Below, one piece after another: positions 1 through 12,670 of a stretch of 64,000 nt of DNA; the stretch's first letter is position 1; every line of letters starts with the position of its first letter. This DNA is from Streptomyces sp. R21. GTDB lineage: Bacteria > Actinomycetota > Actinomycetes > Streptomycetales > Streptomycetaceae. The stretch is taken from assembly GCF_041051975.1 (NCBI RefSeq), contig NZ_CP163435.1, positions 6,055,001 through 6,119,000 of the forward strand. The letters are read 5' to 3'. Position numbers and translations under genes: made by a program. Under the pieces are notes generated by a model. The model was not told where the DNA came from. It ran no database searches and saw only the letters and a program-made list of their open reading frames with translations.

Positions 1-2684
<2,684 letters not shown>

Positions 2685-2780
2685 TTGCTCGCGTCCACTG
2701 TGTCAGTTCTGAAATAACGAACGACATGCCTCCTCCCTGGGCCACAGGGAGTCGAGGCAACTGGTTCACAATTTCACAGT

Positions 2781-2900
2781 GTTTCGGTGGTCATAGCGTG
2801 AGGGAAACGCCCGGTTACATTCCGAACCCGGAAGCTAAGCCTCACAGCGCCGATGGTACTGCAGGGGGGACCCTGTGGGAGAGTAGGACGCCGCCGAACT
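2781..2900 (+). rRNA. 5S ribosomal RNA
   Basis: This is a 120-nt 5S rRNA beginning GTTTCGGTGGTCATAGCG and ending GCCGCCGAAC. It has the conserved loop CCGAACCCGGAAGCTAAG and closing terminal-stem complementarity. It lies about 96 nt after the 23S end, the normal rrn order, and is followed at once by an intrinsic terminator. Confidence 0.96.
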
Positions 2901-2910
2901 TATTTTAGGG

Positions 2911-2942
2911 AAAACCCCCGCACCTTTTGGTGCGGGGGTTTT
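2911..2942 (+). terminator. rRNA operon terminator 1
   Basis: A perfect 14-bp stem (AAAACCCCCGCACC paired with GGTGCGGGGGTTTT) closes a TTTT loop 10 nt after the 5S gene. The descending arm ends in a T run, as in a classical Rho-independent terminator. Confidence 0.92.
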
Positions 2943-2988
2943 CTGCGTTCAGGACCGTTCAGGACCGTTCACCGGCAGGGTCATTTAG

Positions 2989-3029
2989 GGGCAGTCTCTA
3001 GAAACAAGAGACTGCCCTTTTCTTTTGCC
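2989..3029 (+). terminator. Second terminator in tandem
   Basis: A perfect 11-bp stem (GGGCAGTCTCT / AGAGACTGCCC, 7-nt loop) is followed by TTTTCTTTTG and TTTT on the plus strand. It backs up the rRNA terminator and lies only 3-15 nt beyond the stop of the convergent DUF58 gene, so it may act from both sides. A short direct repeat (AGGACCGTTC twice, about 2950-2969) lies between the two terminators. Confidence 0.8.
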
Positions 3030-3031
3030 TT

Positions 3032-4341
3032 TTACAGCCTGCCTGCGGCCTTGAGAGCCAGATACGCATCGGCGAGAGCAGGCGCCAGTTCGTCCGGCGT
3101 CGCGTCGACGACCGTGACGCCGTGGCGTTGGAGTTGTTCGGCCGTTCGATGTCGCTCTGTTTGGGCTTGGGCTGCGGATGCTGCCTCGTACACGGCGTCG
3201 GTGTTTCCTCGGGCTGTTGCCATGCGTGCGATATGAGGGTCGGAGACCGCGGCCACCAGGACCGTATGGCGCTGGGTCAGGCGGGAGAGAACTGGAAGGA
3301 GGCCCTCTTCGATGGGGGCCGCGTCGAGGCTGGTCAACAGAACGATCAGGGAGCGACGGGATGCCGTGCGGAGGGCAGTTGCGGTGAGGCCGCGGGCGTC
3401 CGTTTCGATGAGTTCTGGTTCCAACGTGGCCATTGCGTTGACCAGGGACGGGAGGACCTCGCGTGCCGCGCGGCCTTGGACGAGGGCCCGTACACGGCGG
3501 TCGTACGCGAGGAGGTCCACGCGGTCGCCGGCCCGGGAGGCCAGAGCGGCCAGGAGGAGGGCGGCGTCCATGGAGGCGTCCAGGCGCGGGGCGTCTCCGA
3601 CGCGGCCCGCCGAGGTGCGGCCCGTGTCGAGGACCAGAAGGATTCGGCGATCGCGTTCGGGGCGCCAGGTGCGCACGGCGACCGTGGTCTGGCGGGCCGT
3701 GGCGCGCCAGTCGATGGAGCGGGTGTCGTCGCCAGGGACGTACTCGCGGAGGCTGTCGAACTCTGTTCCCTGGCCGCGGGTCAGCACGCTGGTGCGGCCG
3801 TCGAGTTCGCGCAGGCGGGCCAGTTTGGAGGGGAGGTGCTTGCGGCTGGTGAAGGGCGGGAGGACGCGTACCGTCCAGGGGACCTTGTGGGTGCCCTGAC
3901 GGGAGAAGAGACCGAGGGGGCCGTACGAACGGATGGTGACGCGGTCGGCCTGGCGGTCGCCTCGGCGGGTCGGGCGCAGGCGGGTCGTCAGGCGTCGGCG
4001 TTCGCCCGCCGGGACTGTCAGACGGTGGCGGGAGGCTGCTACCTCTGTGCCGGGCTCCCAACTGCTCGGGGGCCAGGCGTCACGGAGGTGGGCGCGCAGC
4101 GGGCGCTCGGACGGGTTGGTGACGGTCAGGGTGACGTCGGCGGTGTCGCCGAGGCGTACCGAGGTGTTGCCGGAGCGGGTGAGACCGAGTCGGCGTACGG
4201 GCGCGGCCAGGGCTGCGTCGCAGGCGCAGGCCAGGGCCAGCGGGGCGTTCACGGCGAGGATGCCCGTCCAGCTCGGCTCCCAGATGCCGACGGGGAGCGT
4301 GCCGAGGGCCGCGAGGAGGGCGGCGCGTCCGGTGAACGCCA

Positions 4342-4342
<1 letters not shown>
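3032..4342 (-). CDS. DUF58 family protein (MoxR-associated)
   Basis: This 436-residue DUF58 protein belongs to the MoxR-DUF58 systems thought to act in chaperone-like or envelope-assembly processes; the substrate is unknown. Two short hydrophobic segments (about residues 6-20 and 26-46) should anchor it. The DUF58 signature lies at about 195-225 (EFDSLREYVPGDDTRSIDW), followed by a von Willebrand A-like strand with Asp239 in DTGRTS. The ATG overlaps the last base of the moxR stop (TGATG), so translation is probably coupled. It is the last gene of a five-gene minus-strand cassette and converges on the rRNA operon. The family is clear, the biochemical role is not. Confidence 0.9.
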
Positions 4343-5330
<988 letters not shown>

Positions 5331-5334
<4 letters not shown>

Positions 5335-6536
5335 GAACGGCGTACCTCTCTTTCGAGGGCGTCGAGTTGGTCGGCGAGGGAGATGAGGGCTGCGTCGTCG
5401 CGGGGAGGCGCGCCGAAGAGGAGGGAGTGCAGGGCCTGGCCGTCGCCGTGGAGGTGGGCGGACAGGGCGGGGAGCAGGGCTTCGGGCGCGTGCGCCTGAG
5501 CGGGGGGTACGCCGACGAGGGGGGCGAGGCGGGTGCGGGTGGTGGAGCGCAGAGCGGCGGCCGCGCGGTCGCGGGCGTTCCCTTTTCGGTAGAGGCGGGC
5601 GCGGCCTTCGACGGTCTCGGAGGCGCGGATCGCGACGGGGAGACGTTCGGGTACGAGGGGGCCGAGTCGGCGTGCCCGCCAGAGGGCGGCCAGAGCCGCG
5701 GCGATGAAGAGCTGCAGGGTGCCCCAGAGCCAGCCCGCAGGAAGCAGGTCGAAGAGGCCCTGGCTGCCGGAGTCGGTGGCGGAGTCGTCGGAGAGCGAGG
5801 GGAGGTACCAGACCAAGTGGGGGCGGGAACCGAGGAGTTGAAGGGCGAGCGAGGCGTTGCCCTGCTCGTCGAGGCGGTCGTTGTAGAGGATGTCGGGGGC
5901 GCCGAGTACGACGGTGTCGCCGCTCCCGGAGGCCGCCGGGATGCGCAGCAGGGTGGGCAGGCCGTCGCTGGGGTAGCAGGTGTCGGCGTCGAGGGCGGTC
6001 GTGTAGCGGATGCCGCCGGTGTCTGCGGTGCCCGCTCGTCGGGCGGCGGGCAGGTCGCAGCGGGGCGAGAGCGTCGAGTCGAAGCTGGGCGCGGGGTCCG
6101 CGGTGATCCCGGGGGCCAGCGTGTCCACGGACGGGGCGCCGGGGGAGACGAGGACCGTACGGCCGTCGGAGTCCGCGGTCGCCGTCCGCAGGCGCGTTTG
6201 CTGGCGGTCGGTCAGCAGGTCGGGGGCGGCGATCAGGAGGGTGGTGTCGGAGCCGGCAGCGGCGCGGGCTTCGTCCAGGGTGGTCACGACGCGCGTGGAG
6301 ACGCCCCGGTCGTCGAGGAGTTCGGCGACGGCGCGGCTGCCGTAGGGGTCGGCGGAGCGCGGGTCGAGGCGGCCGTGCTGGGCGTCGGAGCGGATTGCGG
6401 CGATTGCTACGGCGGCGGTCAGCAGGATCACGAGGGCGAGCACGATGCCCCGTGTGCGGGTCCATACCTGGCGGGTTGTGGGCGAGGCCGAAGTGGACGG
6501 GGACGCGGGCGGGGGCGCGAGGGCGGCCTCGGTCAT
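5331..6536 (-). CDS. DUF4350 domain-containing membrane protein
   Basis: This 401-residue protein has a transmembrane helix at about 30-48, a long extracytoplasmic domain, and a second hydrophobic segment at about 260-285 (LWGTLQLFIAAALAALW) before an Arg-rich cytosolic tail. It matches the DUF4350 proteins that travel with MoxR/DUF58/DUF4129 genes in actinobacteria. The ATG overlaps the DUF4129 stop as ATGA (6533-6536), and its own stop overlaps the moxR start. No catalytic motif was recognised; a structural or scaffold role is an inference from context. Confidence 0.85.
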
Positions 6537-7252
6537 CGGGCGGCCCCATGGCTGGTGCTGTGGGGCGTGTTCTGGGCGCTGCTGCTCGCGAGCACGGGCT
6601 TGGTGCGCTCCAGGTCGTGGTCGAGCTCGGTGAGCCGGTGGTACGCGCTGGAGTCGGCGGCCCGTCCGCCGTACGTCACGTCGTCGAAGTCGTGGGCAGC
6701 GCCGCGGAGTCGGTCCGCTTGGGAGGGCAGGGCGCGGCCGGCTTCGGCGGCTGCCTCGTCCGCGGTGCGGCCGGGGCGCGGGTCGAGGAGTGCGCGTTCC
6801 TCCAGGGAGCGGACGACGGCGCGCATGCGTTCCTGGACGGCCTGGTTCCAGTGGCCCTGGGCGGCGTGCGCCTCGGCGGCTGCGCGGTGCTCGGCGGCGC
6901 TGCGGGGACGGTCGTCGAAGAGCGCGGCGGACGAGCTGGGCGCGCGGTGGGGGGTGCCCAGGCGCCACCACAGTGCGCCGAGGACGGCCAGCACCGCAAG
7001 GACGATGACGACAAGCCCGAGGGTGCCCCCGGGAGTTGCGGTGGAGGCGGCGCCGAACAGTTTGTCGACCCACTTCCAGAAGGCGTTCAGGGCGCGCTGG
7101 ATCAGGCTGGGGTCGTTCTCGTGGTACATCCGCTTGGACAGTTCGCGCTTGGCCGCCTCCCGCGCGGGGTCGCGCGGGGTCGTCACCGGAGGTTCGTCGC
7201 CGGTGCGCGGCAGTGTCAGCAGTGCTGTGAGAACTCCCCCCGCCGGGCTCAC
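6533..7252 (-). CDS. DUF4129 domain-containing protein
   Basis: This is a 239-residue protein. GTG 7252 was chosen because GGGGAG lies 8 nt upstream and the preceding gene stops at 7257. An in-frame ATG at 7306 would overlap that gene by 50 nt. A hydrophobic N-terminus, a juxtamembrane region, one clear transmembrane helix (LGLVVIVLAVLAVLGALWW) and a cytosolic helical C-terminal domain with the family's HWNQAVQERMRA segment fit DUF4129. In other systems this domain is fused to transglutaminase-like domains or co-occurs with MoxR. Function unknown. Confidence 0.85.
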   Translation of the reverse strand: MSPAGGVLTALLTLPRTGDEPPVTTPRDPAREAAKRELSKRMYHENDPSLIQRALNAFWKWVDKLFGAASTATPGGTLGLVVIVLAVLAVLGALWWRLGTPHRAPSSSAALFDDRPRSAAEHRAAAEAHAAQGHWNQAVQERMRAVVRSLEERALLDPRPGRTADEAAAEAGRALPSQADRLRGAAHDFDDVTYGGRAADSSAYHRLTELDHDLERTKPVLASSSAQNTPHSTSHGAAR

Positions 7253-7256
7253 GGCA

Positions 7257-8570
7257 TCAGCTCCCCGGTGTGGTGCCGGGGGCGTTGGAGCCGTAGTCCT
7301 GGACACCGGCGGCGCGGGCCAGGTCGAGGTCGAGGGCCTCGCGGCGGATGCGCTGGTCGATGTAGAGGAGCACGGTGACGCCCGCGGTGATCGGGAAGGT
7401 GAGCATGGATCCGATCACCGAACCGATCCCGCTGACGATGAGGAACGTCCAGCCGAGGTCGCCGCTGGCGCTGTCGAGGAAGCCGGTGGCGCCGTCGCCG
7501 CTCAGGGCCGCGGCGAGGAAGGCGAACGGGATCACGACGATCGACGCGACGATGTTGGCGATGATCGTGGCGAGCAGCTGAATGCCGAAGACCCGCCACC
7601 AGGAGCCGCGGACGAGCTTCGTGGAGCGGCTCATCGCCTTCAGGATGCCCTGCTTCTCCAGCATCAGGGCGGGAGAGGAGAGCGAGAAGCGGATCATCAG
7701 CCAGATCGCGACGGCGCCCCCGGCGAGTCCTCCGAGGACGGTGAGCGTGATGCCCGCATCGCCGGCGCCGGCGACCGTGGCGAGGACACCGGGCAGGGTT
7801 CCCGCGGCGGCGACTGCGGCGGCGATGAGCGGCAGCAGGAAGGTCAGGCCGAACAGCTTCGGCAGTTGGGGACGGGCGTCCCGCCAGGCGTCTGCCGTGG
7901 TCACCGACTTGCCGAGCACCGCACGGCTGGTCACGGAGGTGAGCAGTGCCGTCGCGACGATGGTGCCGAGCAGCGTGATGAGCAGGACGACGCCGGAGTT
8001 CAGCATGGTGTCGCCCAGGGCGCGGCCCAGCTCGCCGACGGTGGCACTCGGGTCGTTGAGGGTGTCCGTGCTGGCGCTGTCGTCCAGGACGAAACCCTGG
8101 AGCAGGATGACGATGATCTCCGTGAAGACCGCGACGGTGAGCGAGATGCCGAGGACCGTGCGCCAGTACGTCCGCATCGTGGAGACGGCGCCGTCGAGGA
8201 TCTCACCGACGCCGAGCGGGCGGAGCGGGATCACGCCGGGCTTGGCCGCGGGTGGCGGGCCGCCCCAGTTGCCTCCCCAGCCGCCGTGTCCGCCGGGGGC
8301 TCCGTAGCCAGCGCCGGGACCGGGGCCGCCGGGGGGCCGGTTTCCCCAGCCGCCGGGGCCGGGGGGTGGTGGCGGCGGGGCCTGCGGGGGGTCCTGGGGG
8401 CTGGGCGCGGACCACTGGCCGGGTGGGGGCTGCTCCTTGGACCACTTCGACGGGGGACCGGGCTGGTCCGTGCCGCTCTGGTCCGCGGGCTGTGCAGGGC
8501 CGGTGTTGTTCGGCTCCTGCCCGTCGGAGGGGGCAGATCCGGGCGAGGCCCAGCCCGGAGTGTCTTTCAT
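7257..8570 (-). CDS. Polytopic membrane protein with Pro/Gly-rich N-terminus
   Basis: This 437-residue protein starts at ATG 8570, preceded by GGAGCGACG. The first roughly 125 residues are low-complexity Pro/Gly/Gln-rich and presumably disordered and cytosolic. The rest carries about six hydrophobic segments (for example VLGISLTVAVFTEIIVILL, FGIQLLATIIANIVASIVV). The layout resembles the glycerophosphoryl diester phosphodiesterase membrane-domain family, which lacks a catalytic domain, so no enzymatic activity should be assumed. It is the first gene of the MoxR cassette; the stop is 4 nt before the next start. Confidence 0.78.
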   Translation of the reverse strand: MKDTPGWASPGSAPSDGQEPNNTGPAQPADQSGTDQPGPPSKWSKEQPPPGQWSAPSPQDPPQAPPPPPPGPGGWGNRPPGGPGPGAGYGAPGGHGGWGGNWGGPPPAAKPGVIPLRPLGVGEILDGAVSTMRTYWRTVLGISLTVAVFTEIIVILLQGFVLDDSASTDTLNDPSATVGELGRALGDTMLNSGVVLLITLLGTIVATALLTSVTSRAVLGKSVTTADAWRDARPQLPKLFGLTFLLPLIAAAVAAAGTLPGVLATVAGAGDAGITLTVLGGLAGGAVAIWLMIRFSLSSPALMLEKQGILKAMSRSTKLVRGSWWRVFGIQLLATIIANIVASIVVIPFAFLAAALSGDGATGFLDSASGDLGWTFLIVSGIGSVIGSMLTFPITAGVTVLLYIDQRIRREALDLDLARAAGVQDYGSNAPGTTPGS

Positions 8571-8710
8571 CGTCGCTCCTTCACGGTGCCCGTCCGCGGT
8601 CGCGGCGGCAGGTTGGCAGCCATCGTGCCACGGTGTGCCGGGCAAGGGACCGGCTGCCGTATGGGCTGGACACCTTCAATTGTCCGCCGGGTACGGGGCA
8701 GACTGGGCGG

Positions 8711-9856
8711 ATGGCTGATCAGTACGCGCAAACCCGCGACGACACCGGGCCGACGGCAATACAGGCGATCCGCTGGGAGGAGCCACCGGAGGGCCCTGTG
8801 GTGGCCCTCCTCGACCAGACGAGGCTGCCGGCGGAGGAGGTCGAGCTGGTGTGCACCGACGCACCGGCGCTGGTGGAGGCGATCCGCACGCTCGCCGTGC
8901 GCGGGGCGCCACTGCTCGGCATCGCCGGGGCGTACGGCGTCGCGCTCGCCGCCGTACGCGGCTTCGACGTGGACGACGCGGCGAACGCGCTGGCAGGTGC
9001 CCGGCCCACCGCGGTGAACCTGGCGGTGGGTGTGCGCAGGGCACAGACGGCGTATCAGGCGGTGCTCGCGAGCGGCGGTGACCAGGAGCAGGCCGCCGAG
9101 GCGGCGCTCGCCGCTGCGCGGGCGTTGCACCGGGAGGACGCCAGGGCCAGTGCGCGGATGGCCGAGCACGGCCTCGCGCTGCTCGACGAGCTGCTGCCGG
9201 GCGGTGGGCACCGGGTCCTGACGCACTGCAACACCGGGGCGCTGGTGTCCGGCGGGGAGGGGACGGCGTTCGCGGTGGCCCTTGCGGCGCACCGGGTGGG
9301 GCGGCTGCGCAGGCTGTGGGTGGACGAGACGCGGCCGCTGCTGCAGGGTGCGAGGCTGACCGCGTACGAGGCGGCGCGCAACGGGATGGCGTACACCTTG
9401 CTCACGGACAACGCGGCGGGCTCGCTGTTCGCGGCCGGGGAGGTGGACGCGGTGCTGATCGGAGCCGATCGGATCGCGGCCGACGGTTCGGTGGCGAACA
9501 AGGTGGGGAGCTATCCGCTCGCGGTGCTGGCCCGGTACCACCATGTGCCGTTCATCGTGGTGGCGCCGGTGACGACGGTGGATCCGGACACCCCGGACGG
9601 AGCATCCATCGAGGTCGAGCAGCGCGCCGGTCATGAAGTGACCGAGATCACAGCACCCCAGGTGCCGGTGGCGGGAGCGGAAGCGGGAGGCGGGATACCG
9701 GTGGCACCCCTGGGGACCCAGGCGTACAACCCGGCGTTCGACGTGACGCCACCCGAGTTGGTGACGGCGATCGTGACCGAAGAGGGCATTGTGTCGCCCG
9801 TGACGGCAGAGGCGCTTGCAGAGCTGTGTGACAGGTCACGCCAGGTAACGATTTAG
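8711..9856 (+). CDS. mtnA: S-methyl-5-thioribose-1-phosphate isomerase
   Basis: This 381-residue enzyme of the methionine salvage pathway converts 5-methylthioribose 1-phosphate to 5-methylthioribulose 1-phosphate in the cytosol. The family fingerprint is complete: VRGAPLLGIAGAYG near 63-76, THCNTGAL with catalytic Cys173, and LIGADRIAADG with catalytic Asp253, then NKVGSYPLA. It is divergent from the MoxR cassette. Its 3' end contains the probable MtrA binding site of the next gene, and mtrA begins 8 nt after the stop, so read-through is possible. ATG 8711 fits the family N-terminus. Confidence 0.95.
   Translation: MADQYAQTRDDTGPTAIQAIRWEEPPEGPVVALLDQTRLPAEEVELVCTDAPALVEAIRTLAVRGAPLLGIAGAYGVALAAVRGFDVDDAANALAGARPTAVNLAVGVRRAQTAYQAVLASGGDQEQAAEAALAAARALHREDARASARMAEHGLALLDELLPGGGHRVLTHCNTGALVSGGEGTAFAVALAAHRVGRLRRLWVDETRPLLQGARLTAYEAARNGMAYTLLTDNAAGSLFAAGEVDAVLIGADRIAADGSVANKVGSYPLAVLARYHHVPFIVVAPVTTVDPDTPDGASIEVEQRAGHEVTEITAPQVPVAGAEAGGGIPVAPLGTQAYNPAFDVTPPELVTAIVTEEGIVSPVTAEALAELCDRSRQVTI
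9828..9849 (+). promoter_or_regulatory. Probable MtrA binding site (GTnAC direct repeats)
   Basis: GTCAC at 9835-9839 and GTAAC at 9845-9849 are separated by exactly 5 nt, preceded by GTGAC at 9828-9832. This matches the GTnAC direct-repeat pattern known for MtrA regulators. It lies in the last codons of mtnA and 16 nt before the mtrA start, a position suited to autoregulation. Seen directly in sequence; binding is inferred. Confidence 0.6.
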
Positions 9857-9864
9857 TTAATGGG

Positions 9865-10554
9865 ATGATGTCGTTTATGAAGGGACGAGTCCTTGTCGTC
9901 GATGACGACACCGCACTGGCCGAGATGCTCGGCATTGTGTTGCGTGGTGAAGGTTTTGAGCCGTCTTTCGTAGCCGACGGCGACAAGGCGCTGGCCGCTT
10001 TCCGCGAGACCAAGCCCGATCTGGTGCTCCTGGACCTGATGCTTCCCGGCCGGGACGGCATCGAGGTGTGCCGCCTGATCAGGGCGGAGTCCGGGGTACC
10101 GATCGTGATGCTCACGGCGAAGAGCGACACCGTCGATGTCGTGGTCGGCCTCGAGTCGGGTGCCGACGACTACATCGTGAAGCCGTTCAAGCCAAAGGAG
10201 CTGGTGGCGCGGATCAGGGCGCGGCTGCGTCGTTCGGAGGAGCCGGCGCCGGAACAGCTGGCGATCGGTGACCTTGTCATCGACGTCGCCGGTCACTCTG
10301 TGAAGCGGGAGGGGCAGTCGATAGCTCTGACGCCGCTGGAGTTCGATCTGCTGGTGGCGCTGGCCCGCAAGCCGTGGCAGGTGTTCACGCGTGAGGTCCT
10401 GCTGGAGCAGGTGTGGGGCTACCGGCACGCGGCGGACACCCGTCTGGTCAACGTCCATGTGCAGCGGCTGCGCTCCAAGGTCGAGAAGGACCCGGAGCGG
10501 CCGGAGATCGTGGTGACCGTCCGTGGCGTCGGTTACAAGGCCGGACCGAGCTGA
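9865..10554 (+). CDS. mtrA: Response regulator MtrA (OmpR/PhoB family)
   Basis: This 229-residue regulator has a receiver domain with the acidic pair at 13-15, phosphoacceptor Asp57 in LVLLDLMLPG, Thr84 and Lys106. A C-terminal OmpR-type winged helix at about 135-226 contains ALTPLEFDLLVALARKP and YRHAADTRLVNVHVQRLRSK. It is essentially identical in layout to actinobacterial MtrA, which controls cell-envelope, osmotic and developmental genes. The start is one of ATG 9865, 9868 or 9877; 9865 gives the MMSFMKGR N-terminus usual in streptomycetes. One nucleotide separates it from mtrB. Confidence 0.97.
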   Translation: MMSFMKGRVLVVDDDTALAEMLGIVLRGEGFEPSFVADGDKALAAFRETKPDLVLLDLMLPGRDGIEVCRLIRAESGVPIVMLTAKSDTVDVVVGLESGADDYIVKPFKPKELVARIRARLRRSEEPAPEQLAIGDLVIDVAGHSVKREGQSIALTPLEFDLLVALARKPWQVFTREVLLEQVWGYRHAADTRLVNVHVQRLRSKVEKDPERPEIVVTVRGVGYKAGPS

Positions 10555-10555
10555 C

Positions 10556-12670
10556 ATGTCCCGGGACAGTGCCGCTTCGGCGCCCGGCGAGTCGGGGGTC
10601 CGTTCGGGGCGGCCTGTCGGCCGGAAGGTGACGGGCTCCCGCTGGGGACGGTTCATGGAGGGCGGGCTGCTGCAGGGCGGAGTCCAGGGCAGCCCGGTCC
10701 TTCGGCTGTTCATGCGCTGGGTGCGCCGTCCGCTGCTGCCCGTCATGCGGCTGTGGCGGCGCAACATCCAGCTCAAGATCGTCGTCACCACCCTGCTGAT
10801 GTCGCTGGGTGTGGTGCTGCTGCTCGGCTTCGTCGTCATCGGGCAGGTGCGCAACGGGTTGCTGGACGCCAAGGTGAAGGCGTCGCAGAGCCAGGCCGCC
10901 GGCGGCTTCACGTCGGCCAAGCAGAAGGCGGACGCGGCCGCGATCTCGGGCGGCGACGACGGGACCGGCACGGGTGGCCGCTCGTCGCAGAACCCCTTCC
11001 AGTGGATGAGCGACCTGGTGACCTCCCTCTCCAGCGGTGGTCAGGGCGCTTTCGACGTGGTGACCCTCGGTACCACCGGGTCGGACGACGACAACAGGGG
11101 GCCCGGCCCGCGTGCCTCGGGGAAGGTGCAGCCGACCCTCAGCGTGCCCGACAACCTGCGGCAACGCGTGGACGAGGGCACGAGCGCGGCCCAGAGCTAC
11201 ACCCGCATCATCTACACCAACGGACAGGAGTCGCAGCCGGCGCTGGTCATCGGCAAGCAGGTCAACGACCTCAACGGCGACCCGTACCAGCTCTACTTCC
11301 TCTTCCCGCTGACGCAGGAAGAGAAGTCGCTGAGCCTGGTCAAGGGAACGCTCGCGACGGCCGGGCTGTTCGTCGTGGTGCTCCTCGGGGCCATCGCCTG
11401 GCTCGTGGTGCGCCAGGTCGTCACGCCGGTGCGGATGGCGGCGGGCATCGCCGAGCGGCTGTCCGCCGGGCGCTTGCAGGAACGTATGAAGGTCACCGGT
11501 GAGGACGACATCGCGCGGCTCGGCGAGGCCTTCAACAAGATGGCGCAGAACCTGCAGCTGAAGATCCAGCAGCTGGAGGACCTGTCGCGAATGCAGCGGC
11601 GGTTTGTCTCCGACGTGTCGCACGAGCTGCGGACACCGCTCACGACCGTGCGGATGGCCGCCGATGTCATCCACGACGCGCGCGTGGACTTCGATCCGAT
11701 GACCGCTCGGTCGGCAGAGCTGCTCGCCGATCAGCTGGACCGGTTCGAGACGCTGCTCGCGGATCTGCTGGAGATCAGCCGGTTCGATGCGGGTGCGGCG
11801 GCGCTGGAGGCCGAGCCGATAGACCTCGGGGAAGTCGTACGGCGCGTGGTGAGCGGTGCCGAGCCGCTCGCCGAGCGCAAGGGCACGCGGATACGGGTGG
11901 TCGGCGACCAACAGCCCGTCGTCGCCGAGGCGGACGCCCGGCGGGTGGAGCGCGTGCTGCGCAATCTCGTCGTCAACGCCGTGGAGCACGGCGAGGGCAA
12001 GGACGTGGTGGTCAAACTCGCCACGGCGGGCGGGGCGGTCGCGATCGCGGTGCGCGACTACGGCGTGGGGCTCAAGCCCGGCGAGGCGACCCGGGTGTTC
12101 AGCCGCTTCTGGCGGGCCGACCCGGCACGCGCGCGTACCACCGGTGGAACGGGGCTCGGGCTGTCCATCGCCCTGGAGGACGCCCGGCTGCACGGCGGCT
12201 GGCTCCAGGCGTGGGGCGAGCCGGGCGGTGGTTCGCAGTTCCGGCTGACGCTGCCGCGGACGGCGGACGAGCCGCTGCGGGGCTCCCCGATACCCCTGGA
12301 GCCCAAGGATTCACGACGTAATCGTGGACTTAATGACGCCGGTCTGCCGCTCGGCGGCAGCGGCAAGCTCGCCACGGTGCCCGTTCAGTCCGCGAGCGGG
12401 AGTGCGCCGCCGCCCATGCCGACGCGGGCGCCGATAGCGCCCCGGCTGAGCGGAGCGGCACCCACGGCGGACCCGACGGCGCTGCCGGGCAACGGAGCCC
12501 GCGTGGTGCCCCGGCCCACCGGTGCCGTACGACAGCAGGACGCGCCGCCCGCTGCGGGCGGGGAGCGGGCCGGCGAGGAGAATCGCGGCCGGGACGGCGG
12601 CGAGCCGGAGGAAGTCGGCCGGAGCAAGCCGGACGGGCTCGGACAAGGGGAGGCATTCCGTGGGCGCTGA
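10556..12670 (+). CDS. mtrB: Sensor histidine kinase MtrB
   Basis: This 704-residue membrane kinase pairs with MtrA. Two transmembrane helices (about 73-96 and 267-288) flank a roughly 170-residue extracellular sensor domain. A HAMP linker, the dimerisation/phosphoacceptor helix VSDVSHELRTPL with His356, and an HATPase domain with NLVVNAVEHG and GTGLGLSIA follow. Beyond the ATPase domain is a roughly 120-residue low-complexity Pro/Arg-rich tail typical of streptomycete MtrB. The start at 10556 is 1 nt after the mtrA stop. The end overlaps lpqB by 11 nt, so the operon is translationally linked. Confidence 0.96.
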   Translation: MSRDSAASAPGESGVRSGRPVGRKVTGSRWGRFMEGGLLQGGVQGSPVLRLFMRWVRRPLLPVMRLWRRNIQLKIVVTTLLMSLGVVLLLGFVVIGQVRNGLLDAKVKASQSQAAGGFTSAKQKADAAAISGGDDGTGTGGRSSQNPFQWMSDLVTSLSSGGQGAFDVVTLGTTGSDDDNRGPGPRASGKVQPTLSVPDNLRQRVDEGTSAAQSYTRIIYTNGQESQPALVIGKQVNDLNGDPYQLYFLFPLTQEEKSLSLVKGTLATAGLFVVVLLGAIAWLVVRQVVTPVRMAAGIAERLSAGRLQERMKVTGEDDIARLGEAFNKMAQNLQLKIQQLEDLSRMQRRFVSDVSHELRTPLTTVRMAADVIHDARVDFDPMTARSAELLADQLDRFETLLADLLEISRFDAGAAALEAEPIDLGEVVRRVVSGAEPLAERKGTRIRVVGDQQPVVAEADARRVERVLRNLVVNAVEHGEGKDVVVKLATAGGAVAIAVRDYGVGLKPGEATRVFSRFWRADPARARTTGGTGLGLSIALEDARLHGGWLQAWGEPGGGSQFRLTLPRTADEPLRGSPIPLEPKDSRRNRGLNDAGLPLGGSGKLATVPVQSASGSAPPPMPTRAPIAPRLSGAAPTADPTALPGNGARVVPRPTGAVRQQDAPPAAGGERAGEENRGRDGGEPEEVGRSKPDGLGQGEAFRGR

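Noticed and set aside
5367..9017. A 1216-codon plus-strand open frame across the MoxR cassette
   Set aside because: Its translation is Gly/Arg/Glu-rich low complexity, it spans several real genes on the other strand, and it has no ribosome site.
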